64,000 nucleotides of DNA from Flavobacterium psychrotrophum (GCF_003403075.1 NZ_CP031557.1:2232001-2296000); one strand, 5' to 3'. Positions 1-9,355 are shown, numbered from the stretch's first letter. Program-made: numbers and translations. Notes: generated from the sequence alone by a model not told the origin.

Positions 1-1
1 T

Positions 2-292
2 GTGGAATCGGGCAAGCCCTCTCCGCTTTACGGAAAGCTGGGCGGGGTGATTATAACGGGAGATTCTGACGGCGCAGAGCACATAACCGGCAACATCGCC
101 AACTTTTTTACCTGCATAGGTGTCACAGTACCTGCCTATGCCTCACTGGGTGTTATATGGGAAGGCCACACTAAAGGAAAGACCACACCAAGGGCGGAAC
201 TGTTGAAATATTATGAAAAAAAGTATGGGCAGGATGCCGAAAATATGGCTAAATCATTTTCCAGGCTGGGCAACTTACAAAAGAAGAATTAA
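2..292 (+). CDS. NAD(P)H-dependent flavin oxidoreductase, 3' part only
   Basis: The 5' part lies outside the window. The frame is open from the first base, so the GTG at base 2 is probably an internal Val codon. The visible 96 residues resemble the C-terminal half of flavodoxin-fold NADPH-dependent FMN reductases: GVIITGDSDGAEH (residues 15-27) fits the flavin-contacting loop of that family and is followed by a helix (HITGNIANFF). The expected role is NAD(P)H-driven reduction of FMN or a small quinone-like substrate in the cytoplasm; the substrate cannot be told. The gene ends with TAA 65 bases before the end of the convergent DUF72 gene, with no obvious terminator between them. Confidence 0.75.
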   Translation: MESGKPSPLYGKLGGVIITGDSDGAEHITGNIANFFTCIGVTVPAYASLGVIWEGHTKGKTTPRAELLKYYEKKYGQDAENMAKSFSRLGNLQKKN

Positions 293-357
293 AACTTAGC
301 AGGGTTTTCCTTTGCGCCAAGGCACATTCAGGCCGTTACCGTGCAAAAATAGGAGCT

Positions 358-1089
358 TTAGTACTCATCATTTAGCCTTTTTGCCTGCAGAGCGTTAATA
401 ATACCAGCAGTCGATGCTGTATTATTAAAATAGATATAAATCTGCTTAAAATTTTTACGTACAACCTCATTGTACATATCTGCAATTTGTTCTTCCGTAT
501 ATTCCGAATAAAACAGCCTGGGGTTGCCATGCATCCGCACATAGCCCTTTTGGTTGGTTTTTATTACAGCAGTAGGTAATTTGGGGTAATTCACACTGCA
601 AAAACTAATATTGTTGCTCTCCAGTATGTCCATGACATCTTCCCTCCACCAACTTTCATTCCTGAACTCGACAACATTAGTAAATTCAGGATTAACAGCC
701 GCAATAATGGCCTCCAGGCGTTCCGGGCTGTAGGTAAAGCTTGGCGGCAACTGAAAAAGCACACACCCCAATTTGTCCTTGAGACCTTCGCGCGCCACCT
801 GATAAAACTTCTCAATATCATCCTTACAATCTTCCATCCTTTTAATGTGGGTAATTGTTTTTGGGATTTTAATACTGAAAAGAAAACCATTAGGTGCTTT
901 TTCATACCAGGCTTCCAGGCTTTTTAGCGTAGGGAAGTGGTAAAATGTAGCATTGAGCTCATACGTATTGAAATAGTTACAATAATAGTCAAACCATTTC
1001 TTTTTGGGTAAACCTTCCGGAAAAAAAAGGGGCTGCCAAGATGCGGTAGCATAACTGGAACATCCTATATGTACAGTTGTTTTTTTCAT
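358..1089 (-). CDS. DUF72 (YecE-like) family protein
   Basis: The 243-residue protein has the DUF72/YecE hallmarks: IGCSSYA near the N-terminus, ELNATFYHFP (about 44-53), the strand SIKIPKTITH, the block LGCVLFQLPPSF, VEFRNESWW, and YVRMHGN near the C-terminus, ending in the family signature IYIYFNNTAST. The fold is a TIM barrel; the biochemical role of the family is not established. An ATG at 1107 is in frame, but the ATG at 1089 overlaps the TGA of the upstream nei-like gene as ATGA, which suggests translational coupling and is the start chosen here. A second, broken copy of this family's C-terminus lies at about 3481-3630. Confidence 0.85.
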   Translation of the reverse strand: MKKTTVHIGCSSYATASWQPLFFPEGLPKKKWFDYYCNYFNTYELNATFYHFPTLKSLEAWYEKAPNGFLFSIKIPKTITHIKRMEDCKDDIEKFYQVAREGLKDKLGCVLFQLPPSFTYSPERLEAIIAAVNPEFTNVVEFRNESWWREDVMDILESNNISFCSVNYPKLPTAVIKTNQKGYVRMHGNPRLFYSEYTEEQIADMYNEVVRKNFKQIYIYFNNTASTAGIINALQAKRLNDEY

Positions 1090-1817
1090 GCGTAAAGTTC
1101 CTGGCAATTGGTACAGAAGAAACTGCGGCGCTTTTTGGTCCCGGTATATTCTTTGTGCATAGGCAGTTCGCAGCGTTTACATGTTTTTTTGGTATGGGCC
1201 AGCCAGTGCTTTTTCAGGGTACCTTCGTTTTTCCACTTCAAAAAATCAAAGCTATACTCCCTTGCCTGTTCTGCAATTTCTTTGAGTTTTTCATCCGGTA
1301 TATTCCCGCTACGTGATTCCGGATGCACGTGCACCCTGTATAATACCTCGTTTTTTATAATATTGCCCACACCCGAAAAAATATCCTGTTCTAATAAAGC
1401 ATCGCATATCATCATATCAGGCTTATGGCTGAGTTTTTCCAGGGCGGCTTTTTCATCCCATTGCTCGTGCATCACATCGGCAGACCAGTCATAATGGGAA
1501 TTAATGTCACCTTCTAAAATTTTAACGCCAGCAGTATAAATGTTGATTTCCCCGTTATTAAAAGTCAGGCCCAACCGAAGCTTGGCCTCTTTTGTTTCGT
1601 TAATTCGGTAGGTGCCAAATAGTAAAAAATGGACGCGTACGGTAAACCCTTTAAAGCACAGTAACAGGTGCTTGCCCCAGGTTTTAATGTCAAGAAGTCT
1701 TTTGTTTTCCAATAACGACATGTCTATTGCAGCATTGCCTAAAGCGGCAATGACTTTATGGCCTGTAAATGCTACCATATTTTCTTTAGCAATTATTATA
1801 CTTGGACCTTCAGGCAT
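1086..1817 (-). CDS. Fpg/Nei-family DNA glycosylase (endonuclease VIII-like)
   Basis: The 243-residue protein starts MPEGPS; after Met removal, Pro2 is the catalytic amine and Glu3 the general acid of the Fpg/Nei superfamily. The middle has the H2TH region (DALLEQDIFSGVGNIIKNEV), whose Gly-Val-Gly-Asn motif is typical. The C-terminus carries a zinc finger with C213, C216, C235 and C238, and Arg in RRSFFC fits the DNA-contacting finger arginine. It would excise oxidised bases and nick abasic sites. The sequence start (MPEGPS rather than MPELPE) favours the Nei over the MutM branch. It overlaps the DUF72 gene by 4 bases and is the first gene of that pair. Confidence 0.88.
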   Translation of the reverse strand: MPEGPSIIIAKENMVAFTGHKVIAALGNAAIDMSLLENKRLLDIKTWGKHLLLCFKGFTVRVHFLLFGTYRINETKEAKLRLGLTFNNGEINIYTAGVKILEGDINSHYDWSADVMHEQWDEKAALEKLSHKPDMMICDALLEQDIFSGVGNIIKNEVLYRVHVHPESRSGNIPDEKLKEIAEQAREYSFDFLKWKNEGTLKKHWLAHTKKTCKRCELPMHKEYTGTKKRRSFFCTNCQELYA

Positions 1818-1867
1818 ACTTGCTTGGATTTAGATTTTATTTTTCATGTACTTTGGATGCTGTCAAA

Positions 1868-2809
1868 TCAGGAGTTGCTTTCCCTGGCTACATTGGCCTG
1901 TGGCTGCTCTGTTTCTTTTTCCTCAACATATACCGCATACTCAGCAGGCAATATCCTCTCCCCTTTAAATGCGGCATAGGCACGCGTAAATTCGGCACTG
2001 ATAAACAGGATGGCTGCGGAATAATATACCCAAAGTAGTATGACGATTAGTGAACCTGCAGCGCCGTAAGTAGAGGCCGTTCCTGACGAGGTGATATACA
2101 AGCCAATAATATACCGGCCCAAAAGGAAAAGCAGCGTAGTAAACACAGCCCCCGCCCTTACATCCCTCCATTTAACCTTAGCATCGGGCAGCACTTTATA
2201 AATGACTGCGAAAATCAGGCTCAGCACGACCAGGTTTACAATCAGGCTAAGAATGGTAAAGAAAATTACAGATACATCCGGCAGCCACTGCTTCAGCATC
2301 CCGTTAAATACACTTAGTGCCCCGTTTACCACCAGTGATACGATAAGCAAAAAGCCCAGGCCAACAATCAGTGAACCTGATAGCAGCCTGTCTTTGATGA
2401 GTTTCACCCATCCTTTTTTGGGTTTGGCCTTTACCTTCCATATCATGTTTATCGAATCCTGGATCTCTCCAAAAACGGTTGTAGCACCTATTATCAGGGT
2501 AGCCGCGCTTATTATGAGCGACAGGTTCGTATCGCCGGAAAGTTCCATATTGCGGATAATTTTTTGTATCTGTGCCGCAGCCTCATTGCCCACAAGGCCG
2601 TTGAGTTCTTTAAATACAGTCCCCTCAATAGCATCTTTCCCAAAAAAGACCCCGGCCAGTGATATTATAAGCAATAGTAAGGGAGCCATGGAAAACAAGG
2701 TATAATAAGCAAGAGAAGCACTCAGCTTAAGCCCTTTGTCTTCCATAAATCCTTTCACAGTGTCCTGCAATACTCCTATACTGTCTTTCAAAGTTTTTTT
2801 TACATTCAT
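1868..2809 (-). CDS. YihY/virulence factor BrkB family membrane protein
   Basis: This 313-residue integral membrane protein matches the YihY/BrkB family. An N-terminal amphipathic segment leads to the signature LSASLAYYTLFSMAPLLLL (about 28-46), followed by the acidic loop with EIQDSINMIWKVKAKPKKGW (about 115-134) and further hydrophobic segments to about residue 275 (roughly six helices in all). The C-terminal tail (EKETEQPQANVARESNS) is polar. The family is widespread in bacteria; it was once mislabelled RNase BN, and its transport substrate is uncertain. The ATG at 2809 gives the usual family N-terminus. It lies 50 bases upstream of the nei-like gene in the same direction. Confidence 0.9.
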   Translation of the reverse strand: MNVKKTLKDSIGVLQDTVKGFMEDKGLKLSASLAYYTLFSMAPLLLLIISLAGVFFGKDAIEGTVFKELNGLVGNEAAAQIQKIIRNMELSGDTNLSLIISAATLIIGATTVFGEIQDSINMIWKVKAKPKKGWVKLIKDRLLSGSLIVGLGFLLIVSLVVNGALSVFNGMLKQWLPDVSVIFFTILSLIVNLVVLSLIFAVIYKVLPDAKVKWRDVRAGAVFTTLLFLLGRYIIGLYITSSGTASTYGAAGSLIVILLWVYYSAAILFISAEFTRAYAAFKGERILPAEYAVYVEEKETEQPQANVARESNS

Positions 2810-3000
2810 TAAAATCCATCTTTAATCATAATTTTTAAAATTACATAAGAATATCTGTATACTGAAGTATTTTAAGATTTTGAATGCTTATTTAATCTAT
2901 AAAGTACTTAGTGCATGCTAATATTATTGTAACCTGTACTTAAGACAACTTAAAAATAAATAACTTAGACATAGTAGATTAACGCTCTAATATAAATTAC

Positions 3001-3468
3001 ATGAAAACTGCAGAAAAAATAATCATTGCAGGCATTGTGGGTACCACCGTTATGACCCTGTACAGCTACCTAAAGGCAAAAAAAGAAAAGCAGGAATATG
3101 TAGAACCGGTTTTAATCAACAAACTGGTGGACAAATCCCGAAACCTACCTGAAGTTGAGGATAATGACAGCCATCCTCTAGGTTGGGGATTACATTATGC
3201 AACAGGTATTGCATTTATGGCGGCCTATTATTTATTATGGAAAAAAGTACTGAAAAAGCCAACGCTATCACGCATAACAATAACCGGAGTGACAAGTGGT
3301 ATCGTAGGGATTGCCGTCTGGAAACTGCTCTTTACCCAACATGATAACCCACCGCACAACTACAGGTACGGCTATTACAAGCAGCTCCTGATAGCACACA
3401 TTGTGTTTTCTTTTGCGGGAATAGCTACCTACAAAGCATTGGGCCATTCACAAAAATCAGTTAGCTAA
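3001..3468 (+). CDS. Small multi-pass membrane protein of unknown function
   Basis: I do not recognise the family with certainty. The 155-residue product starts at ATG 3001 and has about four hydrophobic segments: residues 6-22 (IIIAGIVGTTVMTLYSY), about 60-80 (LHYATGIAFMAAYYLLW), about 92-112 (ITITGVTSGIVGIAVWKLLF) and about 128-148. Between segments 1 and 2 is a charged region. HYATG and the later HDNPPHNYRYGYYKQLLIAH loop put several His residues near the membrane edge. It is a single gene flanked by divergent yihY and a decayed DUF72 remnant. The codon use is like its neighbours, so it is probably a real inner-membrane protein. Confidence 0.65.
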   Translation: MKTAEKIIIAGIVGTTVMTLYSYLKAKKEKQEYVEPVLINKLVDKSRNLPEVEDNDSHPLGWGLHYATGIAFMAAYYLLWKKVLKKPTLSRITITGVTSGIVGIAVWKLLFTQHDNPPHNYRYGYYKQLLIAHIVFSFAGIATYKALGHSQKSVS

Positions 3469-3480
3469 TATCCGGCCTGT

Positions 3481-3630
3481 ACGCAGGTTCCCCAGGCTGG
3501 TAGTAATACCTTGTACAATAATGAAATTTCACTCGACTTCAAACAAGTATATGTCTATTTTGATAACGATGTGAAAGGGTATGCCGCTTTAAATGCCTTA
3601 CGCCTAAAGGAATTTCCCGAAAAAATAAAA
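3481..3630 (+). pseudogene. Decayed 3' end of a DUF72-family gene
   Basis: There is no start codon, but the frame beginning at about 3493 is open and encodes LDFKQVYVYFDNDVKGYAA followed by LNALRLKEF. This matches the C-terminal signature of DUF72 proteins (compare IYIYFNNTAST ... INALQAKRL in the intact gene at 358-1089). The upstream four fifths of the gene are gone; the piece starts just after the stop of the membrane-protein gene. It differs too much from the intact DUF72 copy to be a recent duplicate, so it is probably the tail of a lost paralogue. Confidence 0.6.
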
Positions 3631-3655
3631 CAGCCTTCGATTGGAAGGCTGTTTA
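3627..3655 (-). terminator. Rho-independent terminator after the alcohol dehydrogenase gene
   Basis: The stem CAGCCTTC (3631-3638) pairs perfectly with GAAGGCTG (3644-3651) across a 5-base loop, extended by A/T pairs. Read on the minus strand, the stem is followed by a T-rich run (complement of 3621-3630). It lies 18 bases after the stop of the minus-strand dehydrogenase gene. Confidence 0.8.
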
Positions 3656-3672
3656 CATATATTTATTTGAAT

Positions 3673-4830
3673 TTAAGGCTTTAACACTACTTTTACGCAA
3701 TTGTCTTCTTTCTTATTAAAAATGTCGTACATCTTGGCCGCATCACTAAGCGGTACTTTGTGCGTAATTATATCTTCGAGCACTACCTTGCCGGTTGCAA
3801 CCAATTCAATAAGATGGTCGATATAATTGTGTACAGGAGCTTGCCCACCTTTAATCTGGATGCCCTTATCAAACCATTGATGCAGCGGGAAGTTGTCATA
3901 AGGCGAACCATATACTCCCAGCACCGTTACCACACCGCCACGCCTAACTGCATCGAGGCAGCGTTCCAGTACGCGCATGGTTCCCACTTCACCCTGTATC
4001 ACGTTCAGCGCTTTCGTCCACACGCCATGGTCAGCTTCCATACCCACCGCGTCCACACACACATCGGCACCGTAGCCACCGGTCATTTGGCGGATTTTTT
4101 CAACCGCATCGCCATCATTGTAATTAATCGTTTCAACGTTAGCCGCTTGTTTCGCCTTGGCAAGCCTGTAGTCCTGTATGTCTACAATAATAACACGTCC
4201 GGCACCTTTTAACCATGCTGATTTGGCGGCCATAATGCCTACCGGTCCGGCACCCCATATTACTACCGTTTCGCCTCCTTTAAGCCCTGCCCAGTCAATG
4301 CCGCTCCAGCCCGTAGGAAATATATCGGTTAGGAATAGTACCTGCTCGTCCGTTAGGTTGTCCGGCACCTTGCGTGGCCCGTAATCGGCATAGGGTACGC
4401 GCACATATTCAGCCTGGCCGCCACTGTAGCCGCCGTACAAATCGGTATAGCCAAACAGGCCTCCCCCTTTGCCCTTAAGTAAACCACCTTCAGGCCCGTA
4501 ATGTTCCGGGTTGGAATTTTCGCAATGTGTGGGGAGGCTCATGTTGCAAAAATGGCAGGTGCCACATGAAATTGGGAAAGGTACTACTACTCTATCTCCA
4601 ACCTTTAAGTTGGTTATGCCTGAACCTACCTCCTCTACAATGCCCATGAATTCATGGCCTAAAACCAGCGGCTTCGGCTGCGGAAACAGCCCATTGTAAA
4701 TATGCAGGTCGCTGCCACAAATGGCAGTGGAGGTAACTTTTAATACCACATCGCGTGGGTCTTCAATCTTAGGGTCTTCAACGGTGTCCACCCTAATGTC
4801 TTTGGGTTTGTGAAATACTGCTGCTTTCAT
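3673..4830 (-). CDS. Zinc-dependent alcohol dehydrogenase, formaldehyde-dehydrogenase-like
   Basis: The 385-residue protein is a medium-chain dehydrogenase. Catalytic zinc ligands fit C38 (AICGSD) and H59/E60 (GHEF); the structural zinc lobe uses C89, C92, C95 and C103 (SCGTCHFCN ... THCE). The Rossmann nucleotide-binding loop is VIWGAGPVGIMAA. The length, the insertion with EHYGPEGG, and the late segment GIQIKGGQAPVHNYIDHL resemble the glutathione-independent formaldehyde/aldehyde dismutase-like group, which binds NAD tightly; the true substrate is unknown. It is followed by a strong terminator. Two more minus-strand genes with a stress flavour lie upstream, 80 and about 450 bases away. Confidence 0.9.
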   Translation of the reverse strand: MKAAVFHKPKDIRVDTVEDPKIEDPRDVVLKVTSTAICGSDLHIYNGLFPQPKPLVLGHEFMGIVEEVGSGITNLKVGDRVVVPFPISCGTCHFCNMSLPTHCENSNPEHYGPEGGLLKGKGGGLFGYTDLYGGYSGGQAEYVRVPYADYGPRKVPDNLTDEQVLFLTDIFPTGWSGIDWAGLKGGETVVIWGAGPVGIMAAKSAWLKGAGRVIIVDIQDYRLAKAKQAANVETINYNDGDAVEKIRQMTGGYGADVCVDAVGMEADHGVWTKALNVIQGEVGTMRVLERCLDAVRRGGVVTVLGVYGSPYDNFPLHQWFDKGIQIKGGQAPVHNYIDHLIELVATGKVVLEDIITHKVPLSDAAKMYDIFNKKEDNCVKVVLKP

Positions 4831-4910
4831 AGTTGGTGTTGATTTTTATTTTGATAAAGGCTCATTGCCGGTGTTGTTTTGGAGAAATGACGTTTGGTAT
4901 CTCACCGCTC

Positions 4911-5240
4911 TTAAACTGTAATATCTGTTTCAGGCTCCGCATAATCGCTTATAGGGTGCGCTTCAGCGGGATGGTTTTCAATGCCTTTTGAATGTTTGTG
5001 CTTGTTGTCGTGCCCTTCGGTCTTTACAATTTTGTTATACACGCCAAGCAGCAGAAATGGTGCCGCCCACTGACCTACAAACAGTGCTGACTTATCTTTA
5101 CCAAGGCACTTTAGCGTGGCAGACGCTGCCATAGAACCTACAGCAGCCCACAAGAACAGGTCTGACGGCAGTTTTGAAGTCTGGTTTTCAATGGCCTTTG
5201 CAACAGGTCCTTCAGAATGATCGTTTTGAATAACTGACAT
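4911..5240 (-). CDS. Small hypothetical membrane protein
   Basis: No family was recognised. The 109-residue product has two hydrophobic stretches: about 25-46 (PSDLFLWAAVGSMAASATLK) and about 53-68 (FVGQWAAPFLLLGVYNK). The C-terminal tail is hydrophilic and His-rich (GHDNKHKHSKG), followed by acidic residues. The ATG at 5240 starts MSVIQNDHSEG. It sits between the dehydrogenase and SDR genes on the same strand, with a gap of about 40 bases to the SDR gene, so it is likely co-transcribed with it. The arrangement suggests a small membrane-associated stress protein, but nothing in the sequence proves this. Confidence 0.65.
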   Translation of the reverse strand: MSVIQNDHSEGPVAKAIENQTSKLPSDLFLWAAVGSMAASATLKCLGKDKSALFVGQWAAPFLLLGVYNKIVKTEGHDNKHKHSKGIENHPAEAHPISDYAEPETDITV

Positions 5241-5281
5241 AATAATTTAGTTTTTAGTTTATAAATGATATTGTATAAGTT

Positions 5282-6283
5282 TTACGGTTGACCGCCCCCA
5301 CCGGCAGCGCCATATATTTGTCCGGTTGCATAACTTGCATCATTTGCTGCCAGCTGTACATAAATGGAAGCGAGTTCTGCCGGTTGCCCTGGCCTCCCCA
5401 TAGGGGTATCACCACCAAACTGGGTAAGCTTTTCCATGGTAGCACCTCCGCTGACCTGAAGTGGTGTCCATATAGGCCCTGGTGCCACGCCATTTACACG
5501 GATGCCTTTCGGCCCCAACTGCTTTGCAAGCGAACGTATGTAATTGGTAGTTGCGGCTTTGGTTTGGGCGTAATCAAAGAGTTCCGGGCTTGGATCCTGT
5601 GCCTGTACAGAAGTTGTTCCAATTATAGAAGCACCGGCTTTTAAATGCGGTAATGCGGCCTTTAAGATCCAAAAAGGTGCATAGATATTGGTTTTCATCG
5701 TAGCGTCAAACGCCTCCGAAGTAATGTCCATAATGGATTCCTGGGTTTGCTGGCGTGCAGCATTGTTTACTACAATATCAAGCCCACCGAGCCCTTTTAC
5801 TGCTTCTTCTACAAGCTTTTTACAAAAGGCCTCATCGCGCAAATCGCCGGGAATAGCAATAGCCTTACGGCCTTCAGCCTTAATAAGCTTTATTACTTCC
5901 TGTGCATCTTCTTCCTCATTAGGATAGTAATTGATCGCCACATCTGCACCCTCACGTGCGTAGGCTATCGCAGCTGCCCTGCCCATACCGGAATCGCCAC
6001 CTGTAATAAGTGCTTTGCGGCCTTTAAGGCGCCCCGAGCCTTTATAGCTTTTTTCGCCATGATCGGGCAATGGATTCATCTTACCAGCCAGTCCCGGCCA
6101 TGTTTGGGTTTGCGGCTTAAAAGGCGGCCGCGGGTATTTTGTGGTAGGATCTTCTCCTGCGTTAGACGGAGTATAATCGTTGTCAAGGCCATTTGCTACT
6201 ACAGGGCTAACAACTGTGGTAGCCAGCACGGCACCGATACTTCCTAATGCCTTTCGACGGCTCATAGTATTGTCATTATTCAT
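5282..6283 (-). CDS. SDR family oxidoreductase with a Tat-type N-terminus
   Basis: The 333-residue protein is a classical short-chain dehydrogenase preceded by an extension of about 85 residues. The extension begins [18 protein letters not shown], a twin-arginine-like signal. The cofactor loop TGGDSGMG follows ALI; the active site has the strand SIIGTTSVQ and the catalytic pair YAQTK (Tyr and Lys). The Pro-rich linker ([16 protein letters not shown]) and this domain layout match the YghA/YhdF-like SDRs often found with general-stress genes. Export by the Tat route would place it in the periplasm; without export it would be a cytosolic enzyme. Substrate unknown. The start at 6283 includes the whole signal. 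Confidence 0.88.
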   Translation of the reverse strand: MNNDNTMSRRKALGSIGAVLATTVVSPVVANGLDNDYTPSNAGEDPTTKYPRPPFKPQTQTWPGLAGKMNPLPDHGEKSYKGSGRLKGRKALITGGDSGMGRAAAIAYAREGADVAINYYPNEEEDAQEVIKLIKAEGRKAIAIPGDLRDEAFCKKLVEEAVKGLGGLDIVVNNAARQQTQESIMDITSEAFDATMKTNIYAPFWILKAALPHLKAGASIIGTTSVQAQDPSPELFDYAQTKAATTNYIRSLAKQLGPKGIRVNGVAPGPIWTPLQVSGGATMEKLTQFGGDTPMGRPGQPAELASIYVQLAANDASYATGQIYGAAGGGGQP

Positions 6284-6620
6284 AATATGCTATTTTAGTT
6301 TCTTAGATTTCTAAAGATACCCATCCTGTAGAAGGCACTTATATAAAACGGGGTTAAAGGTTTGATAAACTTAACCTTACCGGTTTATCGGGATAATTCC
6401 TATAAAAAATTCAATCGCACCGGGGAGATATGTGATTCTATATCAAGCAAGACATAGCTTTGTGCTACAGATACTCAGTTGCACAATTAACATGTGATAA
6501 TTACTATTCGTTTCTGGGCTCAACTATAGCAGAAAGTAAAATATGCTAACGTTGCGAACTTGCCCTTGTTTTATTACCTTAGCATAGGTTTCAACATTGC
6601 AACCTAAATATGACTTAACA
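6284..6620. other. Intergenic region between divergent SDR and kinase genes
   Basis: About 335 bases without a convincing gene. It must hold the promoters of the minus-strand SDR gene and the plus-strand kinase. An imperfect inverted repeat, GGTTAA (6352-6357) with TTAACC (6371-6376), lies in it; no clear TTG/TAnnTTTG pair was found for either gene. Confidence 0.5.
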
Positions 6621-8903
6621 ATGGAGTTGACAGAAAATAAAGTACTCTTCCAAACTATCTTTGATTCTGCTTCAAACAGCATCATTGTTTTGAAATCAAT
6701 TTATAATTTAGAGGGCAACGCAGAAGATTTCTCAATACAGCTTTGTAACAGTTCCGCCCGTAAGTGGCTTGGTACTATTGATTATAGTGACAAGCGTTAC
6801 AGCGAGGTTTTTCCGGGGGCTAAGCAAACTGGTATCCTGGACAAATTAATAGCGGTAGCCCAAACTGGTATTACTGCTAATTTTGAAAGTCAATACCCGG
6901 GTGAAGTTCATTTATACTGGTTTCGTTTTACGGTAGTGAAACAGGCGGATTTGCTGGTGGTAACAAGCGAAGATATTACAGAGCATAAGCTTGCTGAAAT
7001 AACCCTCAAGAATGCCTTAGATGTATCTGAAAGGCAACAGCGCCTGTATAACTCAATTACAAATAACACGCCCGACCTTGTTTATGTTTTCGACCTTAAC
7101 TATAAGTTTACATATGCCAATAAGGCGCTTTTGAACATGTGGGGGAAAAAGGCTGAAGAAGCCATAGGATATGGTTTGCGGGATAATGGTTACGAAGAGT
7201 GGCATGCTGCCATGCATGAACGTGAGATAGACGAAATAATAGCCAATAAAAAATCGATACGCGGAACCGTTTCTTTTCCGCATGCCGAATTAGGCAGCCG
7301 TGTCTATGACTATATCCTGGTACCGGTATTAAATAAAGACGGACAGGTAGAGGCCATTGCCGGGACAACCCGTGATATTACTGAACTAAAACAGACAGAG
7401 GGAAAGCTTCAGCAAAGTGAAACCCGCTTTAGGGGTATGATTCAGCAAACGCCGGCCCCAACATTAGTTTTAATGGGAGACGACCTGATTGTAGAGCAGA
7501 TCAATACGTCCATGCTCCAGATGATTGGGTTTGGAAAAGAAATAATCGGTACGCCTTTGCTTGAAAACATGCCGGAATTAACCAACCAGTATATTTGGGA
7601 ACAGGTAATAAAGGTATACAAGGAAGGTATTCCTTTTGACCAGACAGAAGTAGCGGTTTCGCATAAGCGGACCGGCGTTATGAAAGACTATTTTTATAAT
7701 ATCGCGTATCGCCCCTTAAGGGAAGATGGAAAAATTATAGGTATGATACAGGTAGCAATCGATGTTACCGAACAGGTTACTGCGCGAAAAAAACTGGAAC
7801 GAAGCGAAAGCCGTTTTCGGGCATTGGTCAATGCTTCATCAGATATGGTCTATAGTATGAACGCCGACTGGACCATCATGCGCAACCTCGAAGGACGTGG
7901 TTTCCTTGCCGACATAAGTGAACCGATGACAAACTGGATTGAAAAACATATTTATTCAGCTGACATCGGCACGGTTCAAAATGCTATTGCTAATGCGGTT
8001 TCCGGAAAAAATATTCTCGAACTTGAACATCGTGTCCTTACAGCGAACAGTACTTTAGGATGGATTTTTTCAAGGGCAGTACCGATACTGGATGAGCAGG
8101 GAAATATTTTAGAATGGTTTGGTTCAGCAGCCGATATTACCACACAAAAAACAATTACTGAAAAACCAGAAAGCCTTGTGGCAGAGCGTACAAAGGAGCT
8201 ACAACGCTCTAACGAAGACCTGCAGCAGTTTGCACACGTAGCTTCCCACGACCTTAAAGAGCCTGTACGAAAAATAAAAACTTTTACCAGCAGGCTGGAA
8301 CATCATCTTGAAGGTACGATAGATGAAACTGCGGCCCGTTTTATGGACAGGATACATGTGGCAACAGACCGGATGTTCTCTATGATTGATGGCGTATTGG
8401 CATACTCTACCACTAATGCTGTGCACCAAAAGCCAACTAAAGTTGACTTAAATGAAGTGTTGAAAAATATAGAGACTGATCTGGAAGTTGCTTTACAAAA
8501 GGCAAATGGCACAATTCAATATCAAAATCTCCCTACACTTGAAGGTTCTGACGTGTTGCTTTATCAACTCTTTTATAACCTTATTAATAATTCACTTAAG
8601 TTTGCTAAGCCAGACATACCTGCACACATTACAATCTCTTCGGAAACAGATACTGCTGGTTTTGCCAGGATTCAACTAAATGATAACGGAATTGGCTTTG
8701 AACCGCTTTACGCCGAAAGAATATTTGAAACTTTTACACGCCTTAATCCAAAAGATCAATTTGAGGGCACCGGCTTGGGATTATCGCTTTGCAAGAAAAT
8801 CGTTGAACGCCACGGCGGCAGTATCAGTGCCAACGGCGCGTCGGGCGAGGGAGCCTCATTTGTTATCACACTGCCTTTAAAACAAAAAGATTCAGGAATA
8901 TAG
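6621..8903 (+). CDS. Multi-PAS sensor histidine kinase
   Basis: The 760-residue protein has about four PAS/PAC units (about 10-130, 140-255, 265-390, 395-515), a short coiled linker (SLVAERTKELQRSNEDLQQF), a HisKA domain with phospho-acceptor H543 in ASHDLKEP, and a GHKL ATPase with the N-box NLINNSLKF, DNGIGF and GTGLGLSL. No membrane helix is visible, so it is probably a cytosolic sensor. An upstream TTG at 6597 is in frame, but ATG 6621 (MELTENK) is the better start. The stop is two bases from the ATG of the CheY-like regulator, so the two are surely co-transcribed. The signal sensed cannot be told from the PAS domains. Confidence 0.92.
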   Translation: MELTENKVLFQTIFDSASNSIIVLKSIYNLEGNAEDFSIQLCNSSARKWLGTIDYSDKRYSEVFPGAKQTGILDKLIAVAQTGITANFESQYPGEVHLYWFRFTVVKQADLLVVTSEDITEHKLAEITLKNALDVSERQQRLYNSITNNTPDLVYVFDLNYKFTYANKALLNMWGKKAEEAIGYGLRDNGYEEWHAAMHEREIDEIIANKKSIRGTVSFPHAELGSRVYDYILVPVLNKDGQVEAIAGTTRDITELKQTEGKLQQSETRFRGMIQQTPAPTLVLMGDDLIVEQINTSMLQMIGFGKEIIGTPLLENMPELTNQYIWEQVIKVYKEGIPFDQTEVAVSHKRTGVMKDYFYNIAYRPLREDGKIIGMIQVAIDVTEQVTARKKLERSESRFRALVNASSDMVYSMNADWTIMRNLEGRGFLADISEPMTNWIEKHIYSADIGTVQNAIANAVSGKNILELEHRVLTANSTLGWIFSRAVPILDEQGNILEWFGSAADITTQKTITEKPESLVAERTKELQRSNEDLQQFAHVASHDLKEPVRKIKTFTSRLEHHLEGTIDETAARFMDRIHVATDRMFSMIDGVLAYSTTNAVHQKPTKVDLNEVLKNIETDLEVALQKANGTIQYQNLPTLEGSDVLLYQLFYNLINNSLKFAKPDIPAHITISSETDTAGFARIQLNDNGIGFEPLYAERIFETFTRLNPKDQFEGTGLGLSLCKKIVERHGGSISANGASGEGASFVITLPLKQKDSGI

Positions 8904-8905
8904 AG

Positions 8906-9355
8906 ATGGGACAAAAAGTAATATTGTTAGCGGATGATGACAGCGATGACAGGGAAATGTTTCATGAAGCCCTTGAACTCGTTGATAACAACATTTCATG
9001 TTATAGCACTCTAAATGGTAGTGAGCTATTAGAAAAAATACACACTCTGGAAAAAGCACCAAACTTAATTTTTCTCGATATGAATATGCCCGTAATGAAC
9101 GGTTGGCAATGTCTGGAAATCTTAAAACGTGACGAGCGTTACAGGGATATACCGGTAATTATTATTTCCACTTCATCACATCAAAAAGATATGGAGACTT
9201 CCATACAATTAGGTGCCGTTTGTTATTTGGTTAAACCCAATGATTTTAGGGATTTGATAGAAGTACTGAAAGTATTCACCGAAAATCTATGCACCGGAAT
9301 TAAGAACGCTATTGCTAACCTTCAATTAAGCAATCCTAAAATCATTTTTACTTAG
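8906..9355 (+). CDS. CheY-like single-domain response regulator
   Basis: The 149-residue protein is a receiver domain only, with no output domain. The acidic pocket is DDDSDD at 10-15, the phospho-acceptor is D58 in FLDMNMP, the switch Ser/Thr lies in IIISTSSH, and the conserved Lys is K110 in LVKP. It is coupled to the kinase gene ahead of it by a two-base gap. In Bacteroidota, such kinase plus stand-alone receiver pairs are common; the receiver usually acts by protein contact or as a phosphate shuttle rather than on DNA. No partner output protein is visible nearby, apart from the MEDS protein on the other strand. Confidence 0.92.
   Translation: MGQKVILLADDDSDDREMFHEALELVDNNISCYSTLNGSELLEKIHTLEKAPNLIFLDMNMPVMNGWQCLEILKRDERYRDIPVIIISTSSHQKDMETSIQLGAVCYLVKPNDFRDLIEVLKVFTENLCTGIKNAIANLQLSNPKIIFT

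Noticed and set aside
6597..6620. TTG start for the PAS kinase
   Set aside because: ATG 6621 is in frame and gives a normal N-terminus; the TTG has no better support.
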